NCBI RefSeq assembly: GCF_008727715.1
Contig: NZ_CP044218.1
Coordinates: 3,427,501 to 3,491,500, forward strand
Source: Mesorhizobium terrae
GTDB taxonomy: Bacteria > Pseudomonadota > Alphaproteobacteria > Rhizobiales > Rhizobiaceae
Direction: 5' to 3'
Length of the DNA: 64,000 nt
In this document: positions 52,740 to 62,220 of the stretch, in pieces
How the letters are laid out: each line of letters starts with the position of its first letter
How positions within the stretch are numbered: the first letter of the stretch is position 1
Translations under genes and position numbers: made by a program
Notes under the pieces: model-generated
Told to the model about the DNA's origin: nothing
Database searches by the model: none
What the model saw: only the letters and a program-made list of their open reading frames with translations

Positions 52740-52768
52740 CGGCCCGTCGCCGGGTCGACGGCGGGCCG
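52740..52768 (-). terminator. Hairpin downstream of amidohydrolase gene
   Basis: CGGCCC (52740-52745) pairs with GGGCCG (52763-52768), and GTCG with CGAC inside, separated by a 3-nt bulge. It lies just beyond the amidohydrolase stop on the minus strand; the T-run is weak. Confidence 0.35.
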
Positions 52769-52774
52769 AAACGA

Positions 52775-54529
52775 TTATTGCGGTCTGGCTTCGTAGACCT
52801 TCTTGCCTCCATACATGGTCCAGACAACCTTGGTGTCGCCGATCTCCTTGGCGGAGACTGACAGCACGTCGCGATCGACCAGCGCGAAGTCCGCGGCCTT
52901 GCCGGGCTCGATCGACCCGATGCGGTCGGCGCGACGCAACGCCTTGGCCGCGTTGATCGTGTAGGCGTAGAGCATCGCCTCCGCGCTCACCGCCTCCTTG
53001 TCGAGCAACACCCCCTTAGGCCCCTCGCGGTTCATCGCCGTGCGGATGGCCAGGAAGGGATTGGGCGAGGACACCGGCCAGTCGCTAGCGCCGGCGATGG
53101 TGGCACCGGCCTTGAGCAGCGAATTGGCCGGATAGATCCACTGCATGAAGGCCGGGTCGAGATAAGGCTCCAGCATGTCGGTGGTGAACTCGTCCTTCAG
53201 CGCCCAGATCAACTGCATGGCGGCGATGACGCCCAGTTGCTTGAAGCGGGGGACGTCCTGCGGCTGTACGATTTCGAGATGGGTGATAGTGTGCGGAATG
53301 CCGCTGTCGCCATTCGTCTTGCGTGCCGCCTCGATGCCATCCAGTGCCTCGGTCACCGCGCGATCGCCGATCGCGTGAATGTGGACGAGGGCGCCGCGCT
53401 TGTCGGCTTCCGTCACCAGCGCCTTGAACTTGTCGGTGCCGATCACCTCCGGTCCTGGCGTGCCGAGGTTCTTGTAAGGCTTGGACAGCGACGCGGTCTG
53501 AGCCGGATATTCGATGACGCCGTCGGCGAAGATCTTGATGCCGCCTACCATCAAACGGTCGCTCTTGGGGTATTTGGTGGCCAGCGTGTCATAGACCTCC
53601 ATGGCTTGCGGACCGCTGGCCGCGTTGAGCAGCGCCATGCCGGTGACATGCGCGGTCAACTCGCCATTGTCGGCCAAAGCCTTGTAGGCCGGCAGGATGC
53701 CTTCCTGTTCCTTCGTCGGCGAGGCGCTGAAGATGGCGCCCGTGGGCTCCACATTGACGATCGGGTCGAGCCAGGCGGTGATGCCGTCGCCGTTCATCTC
53801 CTTGACGGCGGCGCGTAGGGCTTCCTTCTGAGCCTCGAGCGGAACCGGTGGCAGCGCCGTCAGCACCTTGTCCCAGCCAGCATCGGCGACAAAACCGTTC
53901 GGCGCGCCATCCGCGCCTAGCGTGTAGAATTTGCGGTCGGCCTCGGCGAGACCGTCGACGAAGTCCTTGGTGACTCCGGCGCGGGTCAGCAGTGCCTTGT
54001 TGGCCCAGCCGGTATGCCCGTCTGAGCCGACCAGCACGACCGGCATCTTGTCGTAAGGGGCCGCGTTGAACAGCCCGTCGAGTTCCGCCGGTTGCCAGTA
54101 AGCGGCGGTGATGACGCCGAGGCGCAGGACATCGCCCACCAAACCGCGTTTGTTGTCGATCGATTCCGTTGCGAACTTGCCGAGCTCCGCGATGGCGCGG
54201 CTTTCCTCGGGCAGGATCGCCGAGACCGAATTGAACCCGGCGAACAACGCGTGGACGTGGGCGTCGATCAGGCCGGGCAGCAGCATGCCGCCGCCGAGGT
54301 CGATCTTTTCCGCGTCCGCCGAGGCCGCCTTTTCGACATCGGCGAGCTTGCCGACGGCAAGGATGTTGCCATCGCGGATTGCCACCGCTTCGGCGCTCGG
54401 CGCCGCGGTGTTGGCGGTGAATACCTTGCCGTTGGTCAGGATCATGTCGGCCGCGAGGGCCAGGCTGGGCATCGACAGACCAGCCAGAAGTGCGCCTATG
54501 AAGCCGGCGCCGGCTTTGCTTAGTGTCAA
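52775..54529 (-). CDS. Periplasmic YtcJ-like metal-dependent amidohydrolase
   Basis: Protein of 584 residues. A signal peptide is visible (GFIGALLAGLSMPSLALA-AD, cleavage near residue 27). The amidohydrolase_3 layout is clear: ILTNGKVFTANT, GGGMLLPGLIDAHVHALFAG (metal-binding HxH), LVHIHAIGDRAVTEALDGIE and TITHLEIVQPQD, then AGASDWPVSSPNPFLAIRTA with the catalytic Asp. YtcJ-like enzymes hydrolyse amides, carbamates or exo-ring esters. It starts 60 bp downstream of the livF-type gene on the same strand, so it may free an aromatic acid or amino compound for uptake or be the last gene of that transcript. Substrate unknown. Confidence 0.85.
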   Translation of the reverse strand: MTLSKAGAGFIGALLAGLSMPSLALAADMILTNGKVFTANTAAPSAEAVAIRDGNILAVGKLADVEKAASADAEKIDLGGGMLLPGLIDAHVHALFAGFNSVSAILPEESRAIAELGKFATESIDNKRGLVGDVLRLGVITAAYWQPAELDGLFNAAPYDKMPVVLVGSDGHTGWANKALLTRAGVTKDFVDGLAEADRKFYTLGADGAPNGFVADAGWDKVLTALPPVPLEAQKEALRAAVKEMNGDGITAWLDPIVNVEPTGAIFSASPTKEQEGILPAYKALADNGELTAHVTGMALLNAASGPQAMEVYDTLATKYPKSDRLMVGGIKIFADGVIEYPAQTASLSKPYKNLGTPGPEVIGTDKFKALVTEADKRGALVHIHAIGDRAVTEALDGIEAARKTNGDSGIPHTITHLEIVQPQDVPRFKQLGVIAAMQLIWALKDEFTTDMLEPYLDPAFMQWIYPANSLLKAGATIAGASDWPVSSPNPFLAIRTAMNREGPKGVLLDKEAVSAEAMLYAYTINAAKALRRADRIGSIEPGKAADFALVDRDVLSVSAKEIGDTKVVWTMYGGKKVYEARPQ

Positions 54530-54589
54530 GACACGTTCACTCCCTTTCGTTTCGGTTGCCTTCCACGGACCGAACCAGGGCCGTGCGCC

Positions 54590-55312
54590 CTAGTGCAGTC
54601 CGCCCACTCCCAGCAGCCGCTCGACCGTCGAGTGGTCCGCTGCAAGTTCCTGCGGCGTGCCCCGCCAGGCGATGCGTCCCCGTTCGAGCACGATCACCTG
54701 GTCGGCGAAGTCGAGCGCGCTCTGGATACGCTGCTCGACAAGCACGATCGTCATGTCTCCCTGTTTGGCGAGGGTGGCGAAAGCCGCCATCAGTTCGTCG
54801 CAGATCACCGGAGCGAGGCCCTCGAGTGGCTCGTCCAGTAACAGCAGCGTCGGTTGTCCGAGGATAGAGCGTGCCGTCGACAGCATCTGCTGCTCGCCGC
54901 CCGACAGCTGCGAGCCGAGATTGCGCCGCCGTTCCGCCAAGCGCGGGAACATCCAATAGGCTTCCGCGATTGCCTCCCTGGGCCTTCCCTTGAGGCCGAC
55001 GAACAGATTTTCCTCGACGGTAAGGGTTGGAAAGACCCAGCGTGCTTGCGGCACATAACCCACACCCTTGAGCGCACGCTGAGCCGTGGCGAGGCCGGTG
55101 ATGTCGGCGCCGCCGATACTGATCGAGCCGCCGATATGGCGGGTCAGGCCTGCCAGTGTCGCCAGCAGGGTGGTCTTGCCCATGCCGTTGCGGCCAAGCA
55201 CCGCCAGGCGCGCGCCGGCGGGCACGGAAAGCGAGACATCTTCCAGCACCCGTGTCGGGCCATAGCCGGCCGACAGGCCGGTGACCTCAAGCGGCGCGGC
55301 CGGCATCGGCAT
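54590..55312 (-). CDS. Branched-chain-type ABC transporter ATPase (LivF), second system
   Basis: ATPase of 240 residues. Walker A is GRNGMGKTT, signature LSGGEQQMLSTARS, Walker B LLLLDEPLEGLAP and LVEQRIQSALD. The ATG at 55312 has GGGAG 6 bp upstream and overlaps the LivG gene by 26 bp; another ATG at 55306 is less well placed. It belongs to the importer at 54590-59214, which lies between the amidohydrolase and pcaB. Confidence 0.88.
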   Translation of the reverse strand: MPMPAAPLEVTGLSAGYGPTRVLEDVSLSVPAGARLAVLGRNGMGKTTLLATLAGLTRHIGGSISIGGADITGLATAQRALKGVGYVPQARWVFPTLTVEENLFVGLKGRPREAIAEAYWMFPRLAERRRNLGSQLSGGEQQMLSTARSILGQPTLLLLDEPLEGLAPVICDELMAAFATLAKQGDMTIVLVEQRIQSALDFADQVIVLERGRIAWRGTPQELAADHSTVERLLGVGGLH

Positions 55313-56051
55313 AGCTCCCAAGATAGGCTTCGCGCACGCGCTGGTCGTGTGTCACATCCGAAGGCGATCCGTCGAAGATGATGGTGCCGGCGGCGAGAAC
55401 GACCACGCGCCTGGCAAAGCGGAAGACGAGATCCATGTCGTGCTCGATCATCAAGACGGCAAGATCGGCGGGCAGGCCGGCAAGAGCTGCCTCGATGCGG
55501 CCAGTGTCGCTCTGCGGCACGCCAGCGGCCGGTTCGTCGAGCAGCAGCACTTTCGGCTTCAGCGCCAGCGCCATGGCGATCTCCAAGAGCCGTTGCTGGC
55601 CATAGGCGATCTCGCGCACTTTGCGGTGCGCCTGGGTCTCCAGGCCGAGCGCGGCCAGCAGCGTATTGGTCTCCGCCATCACTTCCGGACGATCCAGATA
55701 GCTGCCGGTCATGTTGTTGGCGCGACCGTCGCGCTGGAGGATGGCCAGCGCGATATGTTCGGCCGGGCTCATGTCCTGGAACAGCCGCGTCACCTGGAAG
55801 GAGCGGACCAGCCCGCGCCTGACGCGCTCGGCGGGTCCGCTGCGGGTCAGGGTTTCGCCAGCCATCAGCACCTCGCCGGCGTCGGGCTTCAGATTGCCGG
55901 TCACCAGATTGACGAAGGTGGTCTTGCCGGCGCCATTGGGCCCGATCAGCGCGACACGGTCGCCGGGACGGAGCGACAGCGAGACATTGTCGGTGACGGC
56001 GAGGCCGCCGAAGGATTTCTTCAGGTTGCGGACTTCGAAGACCGGGGTCAT
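55287..56051 (-). CDS. Branched-chain-type ABC transporter ATPase (LivG), second system
   Basis: ATPase of 254 residues. Walker A is GPNGAGKTT, Q-loop RSFQVTRLFQDM, signature IAYGQQRLLEIAMA (a Y-G-Q variant usual in LivG), Walker B VLLLDEPAAGVPQ and switch His MIEHDMDLV. Starts in the LivM stop (4-bp overlap). Confidence 0.9.
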   Translation of the reverse strand: MTPVFEVRNLKKSFGGLAVTDNVSLSLRPGDRVALIGPNGAGKTTFVNLVTGNLKPDAGEVLMAGETLTRSGPAERVRRGLVRSFQVTRLFQDMSPAEHIALAILQRDGRANNMTGSYLDRPEVMAETNTLLAALGLETQAHRKVREIAYGQQRLLEIAMALALKPKVLLLDEPAAGVPQSDTGRIEAALAGLPADLAVLMIEHDMDLVFRFARRVVVLAAGTIIFDGSPSDVTHDQRVREAYLGSYADAGRAA

Positions 56052-57052
56052 GGCCGCTCCCCGCCTCGGCGCGAGAAGCGGTCGGCGAGCGTGCCATAGA
56101 GACCCTTCGGCGCGAACAGCACGACAGCGACAAGCAGCGCGCCGACGATGGTCAGCCAGTGGAACGGGTTGGCCGCCGCGACGAAATCCTCGAACAGCAT
56201 GAAGATCACCGTGCCGGCCAGCGCGCCGAACAGCGAACCGGTGCCACCGAGAACGAGCATGACGAGGGCCTCGGCCGACTGCGTGAATGACAGGCTGTCC
56301 AGCGCGACCACCTGCGTCGAGATTGCGCTGAGCGCTCCGCCGACGCCGGCGACGCCACCGGAGAGGACGAACATCCTCAACAGGGTCGCATTGGGCGATG
56401 CGCCCATCGCTCGGATGCGCACCGGGTCTTCCTTGGCTCCGCGGCACAACATGCCAAAGGGGGAACGCACGACGATGCGCAGGACAATGAAGACGATCAC
56501 CAGCAGCGCAACGCCATAGGCATAGGCCGTGCGGCTCCACAGGTCGAAGGCGAACAGGCCGAACAATGGAGCCGGCATGATGCCGGACAACCCGTCGCTG
56601 CCGCCGCTCCACGACGTCGTCTTGTTGGCGAATTCGTGGAACAGATGGACGAGCGCGATCGACAGGACCAGTTGCGGCAGGCCGTGGGCGCGCAGGATAA
56701 CCAGCCCGCAAACGAGGCCGGCGACCATGCCGCCAGTGAGGCCGGCCAGCGTCATCGCAAACGGGTCAGTGATGCCGAAATGGACTGCGCCGATGCCGGC
56801 CGCATAGGCACCGGCGCCGAACAGCGCCGCCTGGCCGAGCGTGGCGATGCCGCCATAGCCGGTGACGAGGTCGAGCGAGAGCACCAGCAAGGCGATGGCG
56901 ACGACGCGGGTCAGGAGGGCGAGGTTGTTGGGAAACACGAGATAGCCGATGGCGGCGATCAGGAGAATGGCGGCGACGCCGGCGAGGTCACCGGCGATGG
57001 CGCGTCTGCCTTTCGGCGCGGCCGCGGCGTCGGTGTTGGTTACCACCGACAT
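56048..57052 (-). CDS. Branched-chain-type ABC transporter permease (LivM), second system
   Basis: Inner-membrane permease of 334 residues. LivM motifs are TGYGGIATLGQAALFGAGAY and RSPFGMLCRGAKEDPVRIRA. About nine hydrophobic segments are seen. The ATG at 57052 shares one base with the LivH stop. LivM of this group occurs in importers for aromatic acids and amides as well as amino acids. Confidence 0.9.
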   Translation of the reverse strand: MSVVTNTDAAAAPKGRRAIAGDLAGVAAILLIAAIGYLVFPNNLALLTRVVAIALLVLSLDLVTGYGGIATLGQAALFGAGAYAAGIGAVHFGITDPFAMTLAGLTGGMVAGLVCGLVILRAHGLPQLVLSIALVHLFHEFANKTTSWSGGSDGLSGIMPAPLFGLFAFDLWSRTAYAYGVALLVIVFIVLRIVVRSPFGMLCRGAKEDPVRIRAMGASPNATLLRMFVLSGGVAGVGGALSAISTQVVALDSLSFTQSAEALVMLVLGGTGSLFGALAGTVIFMLFEDFVAAANPFHWLTIVGALLVAVVLFAPKGLYGTLADRFSRRGGERP

Positions 57053-57915
57053 CAGCCGCGCCTCCCAGCCAGGCCGCGCGGGAACAAGCATACGATGGCG
57101 ATGACGGCCAGATAGAAAAAGAACTCGCCGAATTCCGGCATCCAGTAGCGACCGGCCGTATCGATGCCGCCGAGGAGCAGGCAGGCGGCGAGCGCGCCGG
57201 GGATAGAGCCGGTGCCGCCGACCGAGACCACGACCAGGAACGTCACCATGTAGCGCAGCGCGTAATAAGGCTCGACTGGCAGCAGTTCCGCGCCGAGGAC
57301 GCCGCCGAGCGCGGCGAGGCCGACGGCGATGGCAAAGGAGACCGCGTAGACGATCTCGGTGCGCACGCCGAGCGCCGCAGCCATCGATGCATTGTCGACG
57401 GAGGCGCGCAGCTTGATGCCGAAACCGGTGCGCTCGATGGCCAACCAGAGTGCCGCTGCAATGGTTAAGCCGGCAACAATGGCGAAGACCTTGTGCGCGG
57501 CGATGGAGCGGAAACCGAGGTCGACCGAACCTTGCAGCGCATGGGGCAAGGGGATGGTCTTTAGCGTCGGGCCGAAGACGTAGTTGGCGATGCCGATGAT
57601 CATGAAGGTGATGCCGATGGTCATCAGCACCTGGGTGAGTTCCGGCGCGCTATAGATGCGCCGGTAGAGCAGTCGCTCGATCGGCGCCGCGATGACGATG
57701 GTGCCGAAAACGGCGAGCAGGATGGCCACGGCGTAGCCGAGACCGAGCGACTGCGCCGCATAGGAGGCGATGTAGCCGCCGATCATGGCGAAGGCGCCAT
57801 GGGCGAGGTTGACCACGCGCATCAGCCCCATCGTCACCGACAGGCCGATGGAAATGACGAACAGCACCATGCCGTAGGCAAGCGCGTCGACGGCGACGCT
57901 GAAGACAGTCTGCAT
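57052..57915 (-). CDS. Branched-chain-type ABC transporter permease (LivH), second system
   Basis: Inner-membrane permease of 287 residues. LivH features are MGLMRVVNLAHGAFAMIGGY and RTGFGIKLRASVDNASMAAA. The ATG at 57915 has GGGAGGTG just upstream; the ORF begins seven codons earlier without such support. It follows the binding protein gene by 126 bp. Confidence 0.9.
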   Translation of the reverse strand: MQTVFSVAVDALAYGMVLFVISIGLSVTMGLMRVVNLAHGAFAMIGGYIASYAAQSLGLGYAVAILLAVFGTIVIAAPIERLLYRRIYSAPELTQVLMTIGITFMIIGIANYVFGPTLKTIPLPHALQGSVDLGFRSIAAHKVFAIVAGLTIAAALWLAIERTGFGIKLRASVDNASMAAALGVRTEIVYAVSFAIAVGLAALGGVLGAELLPVEPYYALRYMVTFLVVVSVGGTGSIPGALAACLLLGGIDTAGRYWMPEFGEFFFYLAVIAIVCLFPRGLAGRRG

Positions 57916-58041
57916 TACGCACCTCCCTTCGCGCATCCTGCGCCAGGATCATGTCGGCGTCGATGGATGGTCAAGCCACAGGGATCGGCAGCCCGCCGCG
58001 CGTTAGGATGGCAGCGGCGGGACGGCCGGGCTCGAACAGGC

Positions 58042-59214
58042 CTATTTCTTGGCGGCGAGGCCAGGATCGCCCTGCTTTTCGAAAGTGCGGATTTCCTTGT
58101 TGTAGTAGGTTCCGTCCGCTGCCTTGGTGACTTCGCGCAGATAGATGTTCTCGACGATGTGCCGGCTTTCCGGGTCGATGGAGACCGGGCCGCGCGGGCT
58201 CGTCCAGGACAGGCCCTTGACGGCACCGACCGCCTTCTCGGCATCCTGCTTGCCGCCGGTTGCCTCAATCATCTTGTAGATGACGTGCATGCCGTCATAA
58301 GCGCCGACCGCCGGGAAGGAGAGTTCGGCCTGGTTGCCGATCGCCTTGCTCGCCGCCGTCACGAAGGCCTTGTTTTCGGGTGAGTCATGCGAGACGGCAT
58401 AATGGAACGTCGTCTGCAGGCCGAGCGCGCTTTCGCCGAGCGCCGGCAGGTCGGATTCCTGGGTCAGGTCGCCTGGCGCGAAGAACTTGATGCCGGCCGC
58501 CTTCAGGCCGTTCTCGTTGTAGGCCTTGACGAAACCGAGCGTGGGCGGGCCGGAGGGCAGGAACACGAACAGCCCATCGGCACCGGAATCCTTGATACGC
58601 TGCATGATCGGGGAGAAGTCGGCGGTCGACATCGGCATGCGCAACTGTTCGACCACAGCGCCGCCGGCCTTCTCGAAGCCGGCCTTGAAGGCCGCTTCCG
58701 CGTCATGGCCGGGCGCATAGTCGGCGACGACGGTGACGACCTTCTTGGCACCGTCGTCGAAAGCCACCTGAGCCATCGGCGACACGGTCTGCCAGATGGT
58801 GAAGGAGGTGCGCACCACATAAGGGCTCTTGGTGACGATCGCCGAGGCGGCGGCGTTCATCACCACCATCGGCACATTGGCCTGCTGGAGCAGCGGAGTG
58901 GCCGCCATCGCGTCCGGCGTGAAATAGAAACCGCCCAGATACTGTACGCCTTCCTTGACGATCAACTCCTGCGCCAGCGCCTTCGATTGCGCCGGATCAG
59001 CCTGCGGTACGTCGCGATAAATGATCTCGACCTCGTGGTTGCCGACCTTGTGGCCATTGATGGCCACATAGGCGTCGATGCCTGCCTTGAAGTTCTTGCC
59101 CTGTAGGGCGAAGGGGCCGGAAAACGGGCCAACGATGCCGACCTTGATCGTGTCGGCATAAGCGGCACTGCTCATGGCCGCGGCCAAAAGCGCGGCCGAA
59201 AGCAAGCGTTTCAT
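58042..59214 (-). CDS. Branched-chain-type ABC binding protein (LivK-like), second system
   Basis: Periplasmic binding protein of 390 residues. Signal peptide MKRLLSAALLAAAMSSAAYA with cleavage before DTI. The mature part starts DTIKVGIVGPFSGPFALQGK and has QADPAQSKALAQELIVKEGV. This is the type I HAAT fold. GAGGAATC precedes the ATG at 59214. It lies 100 bp after pcaB on the same strand. Because pca genes precede and an amidohydrolase follows, the ligand may be an aromatic acid or its amide; HAAT proteins of this kind are known to bind hydroxybenzoates. This is inference. Confidence 0.88.
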   Translation of the reverse strand: MKRLLSAALLAAAMSSAAYADTIKVGIVGPFSGPFALQGKNFKAGIDAYVAINGHKVGNHEVEIIYRDVPQADPAQSKALAQELIVKEGVQYLGGFYFTPDAMAATPLLQQANVPMVVMNAAASAIVTKSPYVVRTSFTIWQTVSPMAQVAFDDGAKKVVTVVADYAPGHDAEAAFKAGFEKAGGAVVEQLRMPMSTADFSPIMQRIKDSGADGLFVFLPSGPPTLGFVKAYNENGLKAAGIKFFAPGDLTQESDLPALGESALGLQTTFHYAVSHDSPENKAFVTAASKAIGNQAELSFPAVGAYDGMHVIYKMIEATGGKQDAEKAVGAVKGLSWTSPRGPVSIDPESRHIVENIYLREVTKAADGTYYNKEIRTFEKQGDPGLAAKK

Positions 59215-59314
59215 GATTCCTCCCTCATCGACGACCTTCGGGTCTTTCCAGAAACTTTGACAGACGATTCGGTAATGTAAAATGAAATGATCAGCCTTTC
59301 TCATATTCCCCAGG

Positions 59315-60373
59315 TTATTGTTCAGCGCCAAGCCGGGTGATGTTGGCGGCAAGCGCGGCGGCAAGCCGCGTTGCCGCCGCCGTGGCTGCGACCATCTGCG
59401 GGAAGATCATCCATTCCAGGGTCCAGGCTGCCCCGGACCGTTCCTGTTCGTGCACCAGCGCGCCGTGCATGCCAGCAAGCTGGGTGGCGTTGAAGCGGGC
59501 GAGCGTCACGAGAACCTCGGCCGCAACCGGGTTCTGCTTGTGCGGCATGGTGGAGGATGCGCCGCCGCCGGCCAGTTCGATCTCGTCGCCAGCCTGCGCC
59601 ATCAGCGCGATATCCTGGCCGAACTTGCCGAGCCCGCCGGTGACCAGCGACAGGGTAGAGGCTAGCTCGGCGAGCCGGTCGCGCTGGCCGTGCCATTGCG
59701 GGGCGTCAATCAGTCCGAGTTCCGCGGCCAGCGCGGCGCGGACTTCCGCCGCTTTGTCGCCGAGCCGGTCCAGCGTGCCGGCGGCGCCGCCGAATTGCAG
59801 CGCCAGCCCTTCCTTCGACCAAATGCGCAGACGCTCCAGATTGCGCTTGGCGGGTTGTCGCCAGGCATCGAGCCGGTCGCGCGCATTTATGGGGATCGCC
59901 GCCTGCATCCGGGTCCGCGCCATCAGGGCACGATGCTCATCGCGCTTCTCGATGCCGGCGAGGGCATCGATGAAAGCTTGCAGCCGCGTTTCGATTGCCG
60001 CAAGCAGCGGTTTCAGCCGCAGCATCAGGCTGGTGTCGATGACATCCTGGCTGGTGGCGCCGAAATGAACGCGACGCGCCGCCTCGCTGCCGACGGCATC
60101 GCGCAACTGGCGCACGAGTTCAGGCACGACGACGCCGTCAACCGCGACGGCGGCGCGCAACCGATCGATATCGGGGCTGAATGACGCGATCGCGCGGGCG
60201 ATCTCGGCGGCGGCTTGTTTGGTTATAACGCCCGCCTTCGCCTCGGCCTTGGCAAGGGCCGCTTCGAAGTCGAGCATCGTCTTGATACCGGTTGCCGCGG
60301 AGAAGGTGTTCGCAACTTCCGCGTCGCCGAGCAGGCCGCCGAGGATGGGATGGTCGAAAGGGCTGACGCTCAT
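59315..60373 (-). CDS. pcaB: 3-carboxy-cis,cis-muconate cycloisomerase
   Basis: Enzyme of 352 residues converting 3-carboxy-cis,cis-muconate to 4-carboxymuconolactone. It belongs to the fumarase superfamily: RRVHFGATSQDVIDTSLMLR carries the catalytic His region and GGASSTMPHKQNPV the superfamily signature. The ATG at 60373 starts 10 bp after the pcaG stop. It is shorter than the 450-residue Pseudomonas PcaB because it lacks the C-terminal domain, as is common in rhizobial PcaB. Confidence 0.93.
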   Translation of the reverse strand: MSVSPFDHPILGGLLGDAEVANTFSAATGIKTMLDFEAALAKAEAKAGVITKQAAAEIARAIASFSPDIDRLRAAVAVDGVVVPELVRQLRDAVGSEAARRVHFGATSQDVIDTSLMLRLKPLLAAIETRLQAFIDALAGIEKRDEHRALMARTRMQAAIPINARDRLDAWRQPAKRNLERLRIWSKEGLALQFGGAAGTLDRLGDKAAEVRAALAAELGLIDAPQWHGQRDRLAELASTLSLVTGGLGKFGQDIALMAQAGDEIELAGGGASSTMPHKQNPVAAEVLVTLARFNATQLAGMHGALVHEQERSGAAWTLEWMIFPQMVAATAAATRLAAALAANITRLGAEQ

Positions 60374-60383
60374 CTTCGCCGCG

Positions 60384-61001
60384 TCAGATGTCGAGGAACA
60401 CGGTTTCCCGTTCGCCCTGCAGATGGATGTCGAAGACATAGTTGTTGCTGGCCTCTTCGCGGGCGATCAGCGTCGCCACGCGGGAGCGGTGCTCGATGCG
60501 CGCCAGTACCGGGTCTTCGGCGTTCGCCTCGGCCTCATCTGGAAAATACATGCGCGTGTGCAGGCCGAGATTGATGCCACGGGCGACAATCCAGAAGGTG
60601 ATATGCGGCGCCATTAGCCTGCGGTCCCTATAGGGGACGCGGCCGGGCTTGATGGTGTCGAAAGCAAAGCGGCCGGTCTCGCCGTCGCAGGCGCAGCGCC
60701 CCCAGCCGGTAAAATTCGGATCGGCGGTGCCGCGCAGCTCGGCCGGGCTGTTGTGGAGCCCTGCCGCGTCGGCCTGCCAGATCTCGACGAGCCCGTCGCG
60801 CAACGGTGCACCGGCGCCGTCGATGACACGGCCACTAACGGAAATGCGCGTCCCGCGCGTCTTGTCGCTAACCATGCCGGCGCCGAGGTCGGCGGCATAA
60901 ACGCCGCCGATGCCGGAAGCATTGGGCGTCAGCCCGATATGCACATAGGGGCCGGCGGTCTGCGATGCCGTTTCCTTCAGATAGCCGAGAGCCTGGGTCA
61001 T
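60384..61001 (-). CDS. pcaG: Protocatechuate 3,4-dioxygenase alpha subunit
   Basis: Subunit of 205 residues. Motifs are LGYLKETASQTAGPYVHIGL at the N-terminus, VSGRVIDGAGAPLRDGLVEI and then WQADAAGLHN, and HITFWIVARGINLGLHTRMY. As usual for the alpha subunit the His-x-His iron site is not complete; the beta subunit supplies it. TTG at 61004 is in frame but the ATG at 61001 is preferred. Confidence 0.94.
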   Translation of the reverse strand: MTQALGYLKETASQTAGPYVHIGLTPNASGIGGVYAADLGAGMVSDKTRGTRISVSGRVIDGAGAPLRDGLVEIWQADAAGLHNSPAELRGTADPNFTGWGRCACDGETGRFAFDTIKPGRVPYRDRRLMAPHITFWIVARGINLGLHTRMYFPDEAEANAEDPVLARIEHRSRVATLIAREEASNNYVFDIHLQGERETVFLDI

Positions 61002-61062
61002 CAAGGTCGTGAACTCTTCGCCATTTCAGGTGACTTTTCGATCATCTTCTCGGGGCCGCGAC

Positions 61063-61812
61063 CTAGTTACCGTCCAGCCGGTTCTCGAACAGGGTCGAGC
61101 GCCTGCCGCGCAGCACGATATCAAACTTGTAGGCGCGCGCATCCATGGGGATGGTGTTTTCCATGTCGAGCGGGGCGACGAGCAGCTCGACGGCGCGCCG
61201 CTCGGGAATGGTGCGCACGATCGGGCAGCGCCAGATGAGTGGATCGCCCTCGAAATACATCTGAGTGATCAGCCGTTGCACGAAGCCGTGGCCGAACACC
61301 GAAAAATGGATATGCGCCGGCCGCCAGTCGTTGGGGCCGTTCGGCCAGGGGTAGGGGCCGGGCTTGATGGTGCGGAAACGGTAATTGCCATTCTCGTCGC
61401 TGATGCAGCGGCCGCAGCCGCCGAAATTGGGATCGAGCGGCGCGAGGTAAATTTCTCGTCTGTGCCGGTAGCGGCCGCCGGCATTGGCCTGCCAGAATTC
61501 GAGCAGGGCGCCCGGCACGCCGTGGCCGCGTTCGTCCAGAACCTGACCGTGAACGATGATGCGTTCGCCGATCGCGGATTCTCCCGGCCGCGCGAAATTG
61601 TGGATGAGGTCGTTGTCGAGTTCGCCGATGATCGAGTGGCCGAAGACCGGGCCGGTGATTTCCGAGATTGTGTTGTCGAGCGCCAGCAAGGCCTTTTGCG
61701 GCGAACGCAGCACGGACGTCTTGTAGTCAGGCGTGTAGGCCGGCGGATGCCAGGTGCGGTCGCGCGGGAAGAACGCTCCCGTCTCGGGCTTGCGATTGGG
61801 CAGGTCGCTCAT
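61063..61812 (-). CDS. pcaH: Protocatechuate 3,4-dioxygenase beta subunit
   Basis: Subunit of 249 residues that holds the non-haem Fe(III). Ligand region: [11 protein letters not shown] (Tyr), [20 protein letters not shown] (Tyr and the HIH pair). [20 protein letters not shown] and then WQANAGGRY is the family core. It opens the ring of protocatechuate between the hydroxyls. The gene lies 2 bp downstream of pcaC and 61 bp upstream of pcaG. Confidence 0.95.
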   Translation of the reverse strand: MSDLPNRKPETGAFFPRDRTWHPPAYTPDYKTSVLRSPQKALLALDNTISEITGPVFGHSIIGELDNDLIHNFARPGESAIGERIIVHGQVLDERGHGVPGALLEFWQANAGGRYRHRREIYLAPLDPNFGGCGRCISDENGNYRFRTIKPGPYPWPNGPNDWRPAHIHFSVFGHGFVQRLITQMYFEGDPLIWRCPIVRTIPERRAVELLVAPLDMENTIPMDARAYKFDIVLRGRRSTLFENRLDGN

Positions 61813-61814
61813 GA

Positions 61815-62219
61815 TCAGGCCACCTCCTTTGCGTCGAGCGCGTCGAACACCTGCTTGGCGGTGCGGATCGCCCGGTTGGCGGCCGGTACGCCGGCATAGA
61901 TGGCGACATGCAGCAACGCCTCGGTGATGTCCTCGCGCGTCGCGCCGGTGTTGACGGTGGCGCGCACATGCATGGCGACTTCCTCGTCATGGCCGAGTGC
62001 TGCCAGCAGCGCGATCGTCACGATCGAGCGCTCGCGCTTGGTCCAATTGGGTCGCGACCAAACCGCGCCCCAGGCCGCTTCGGTGATCAGGTCCTGGAAC
62101 GGACGGTCGAAATCGGTGGATGCCATCTCCGCCCGGTCGACATGGGCATCGCCCAGGACCTTGCGGCGGGTCTCGATCCCCAGCAGATGGCGTTCCGATA
62201 CCGTTTCGTTCGCGGCCAT
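61815..62219 (-). CDS. pcaC: 4-carboxymuconolactone decarboxylase
   Basis: Enzyme of 134 residues with the AhpD-like helical fold. [20 protein letters not shown] and [20 protein letters not shown], then [20 protein letters not shown], are typical; the usual redox Cys pair of AhpD is absent, as expected for PcaC. It produces 3-oxoadipate enol-lactone. The ATG at 62219 is followed at once by pcaD on the upstream side (1 bp gap). Confidence 0.94.
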   Translation of the reverse strand: MAANETVSERHLLGIETRRKVLGDAHVDRAEMASTDFDRPFQDLITEAAWGAVWSRPNWTKRERSIVTIALLAALGHDEEVAMHVRATVNTGATREDITEALLHVAIYAGVPAANRAIRTAKQVFDALDAKEVA

Positions 62220-62220
62220 G

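Noticed and set aside
59257..59284. TTGACA followed by TAAAAT on the plus strand
   Set aside because: The spacing is only 15 bp and it points against the genes on both sides, so a promoter there has no target.
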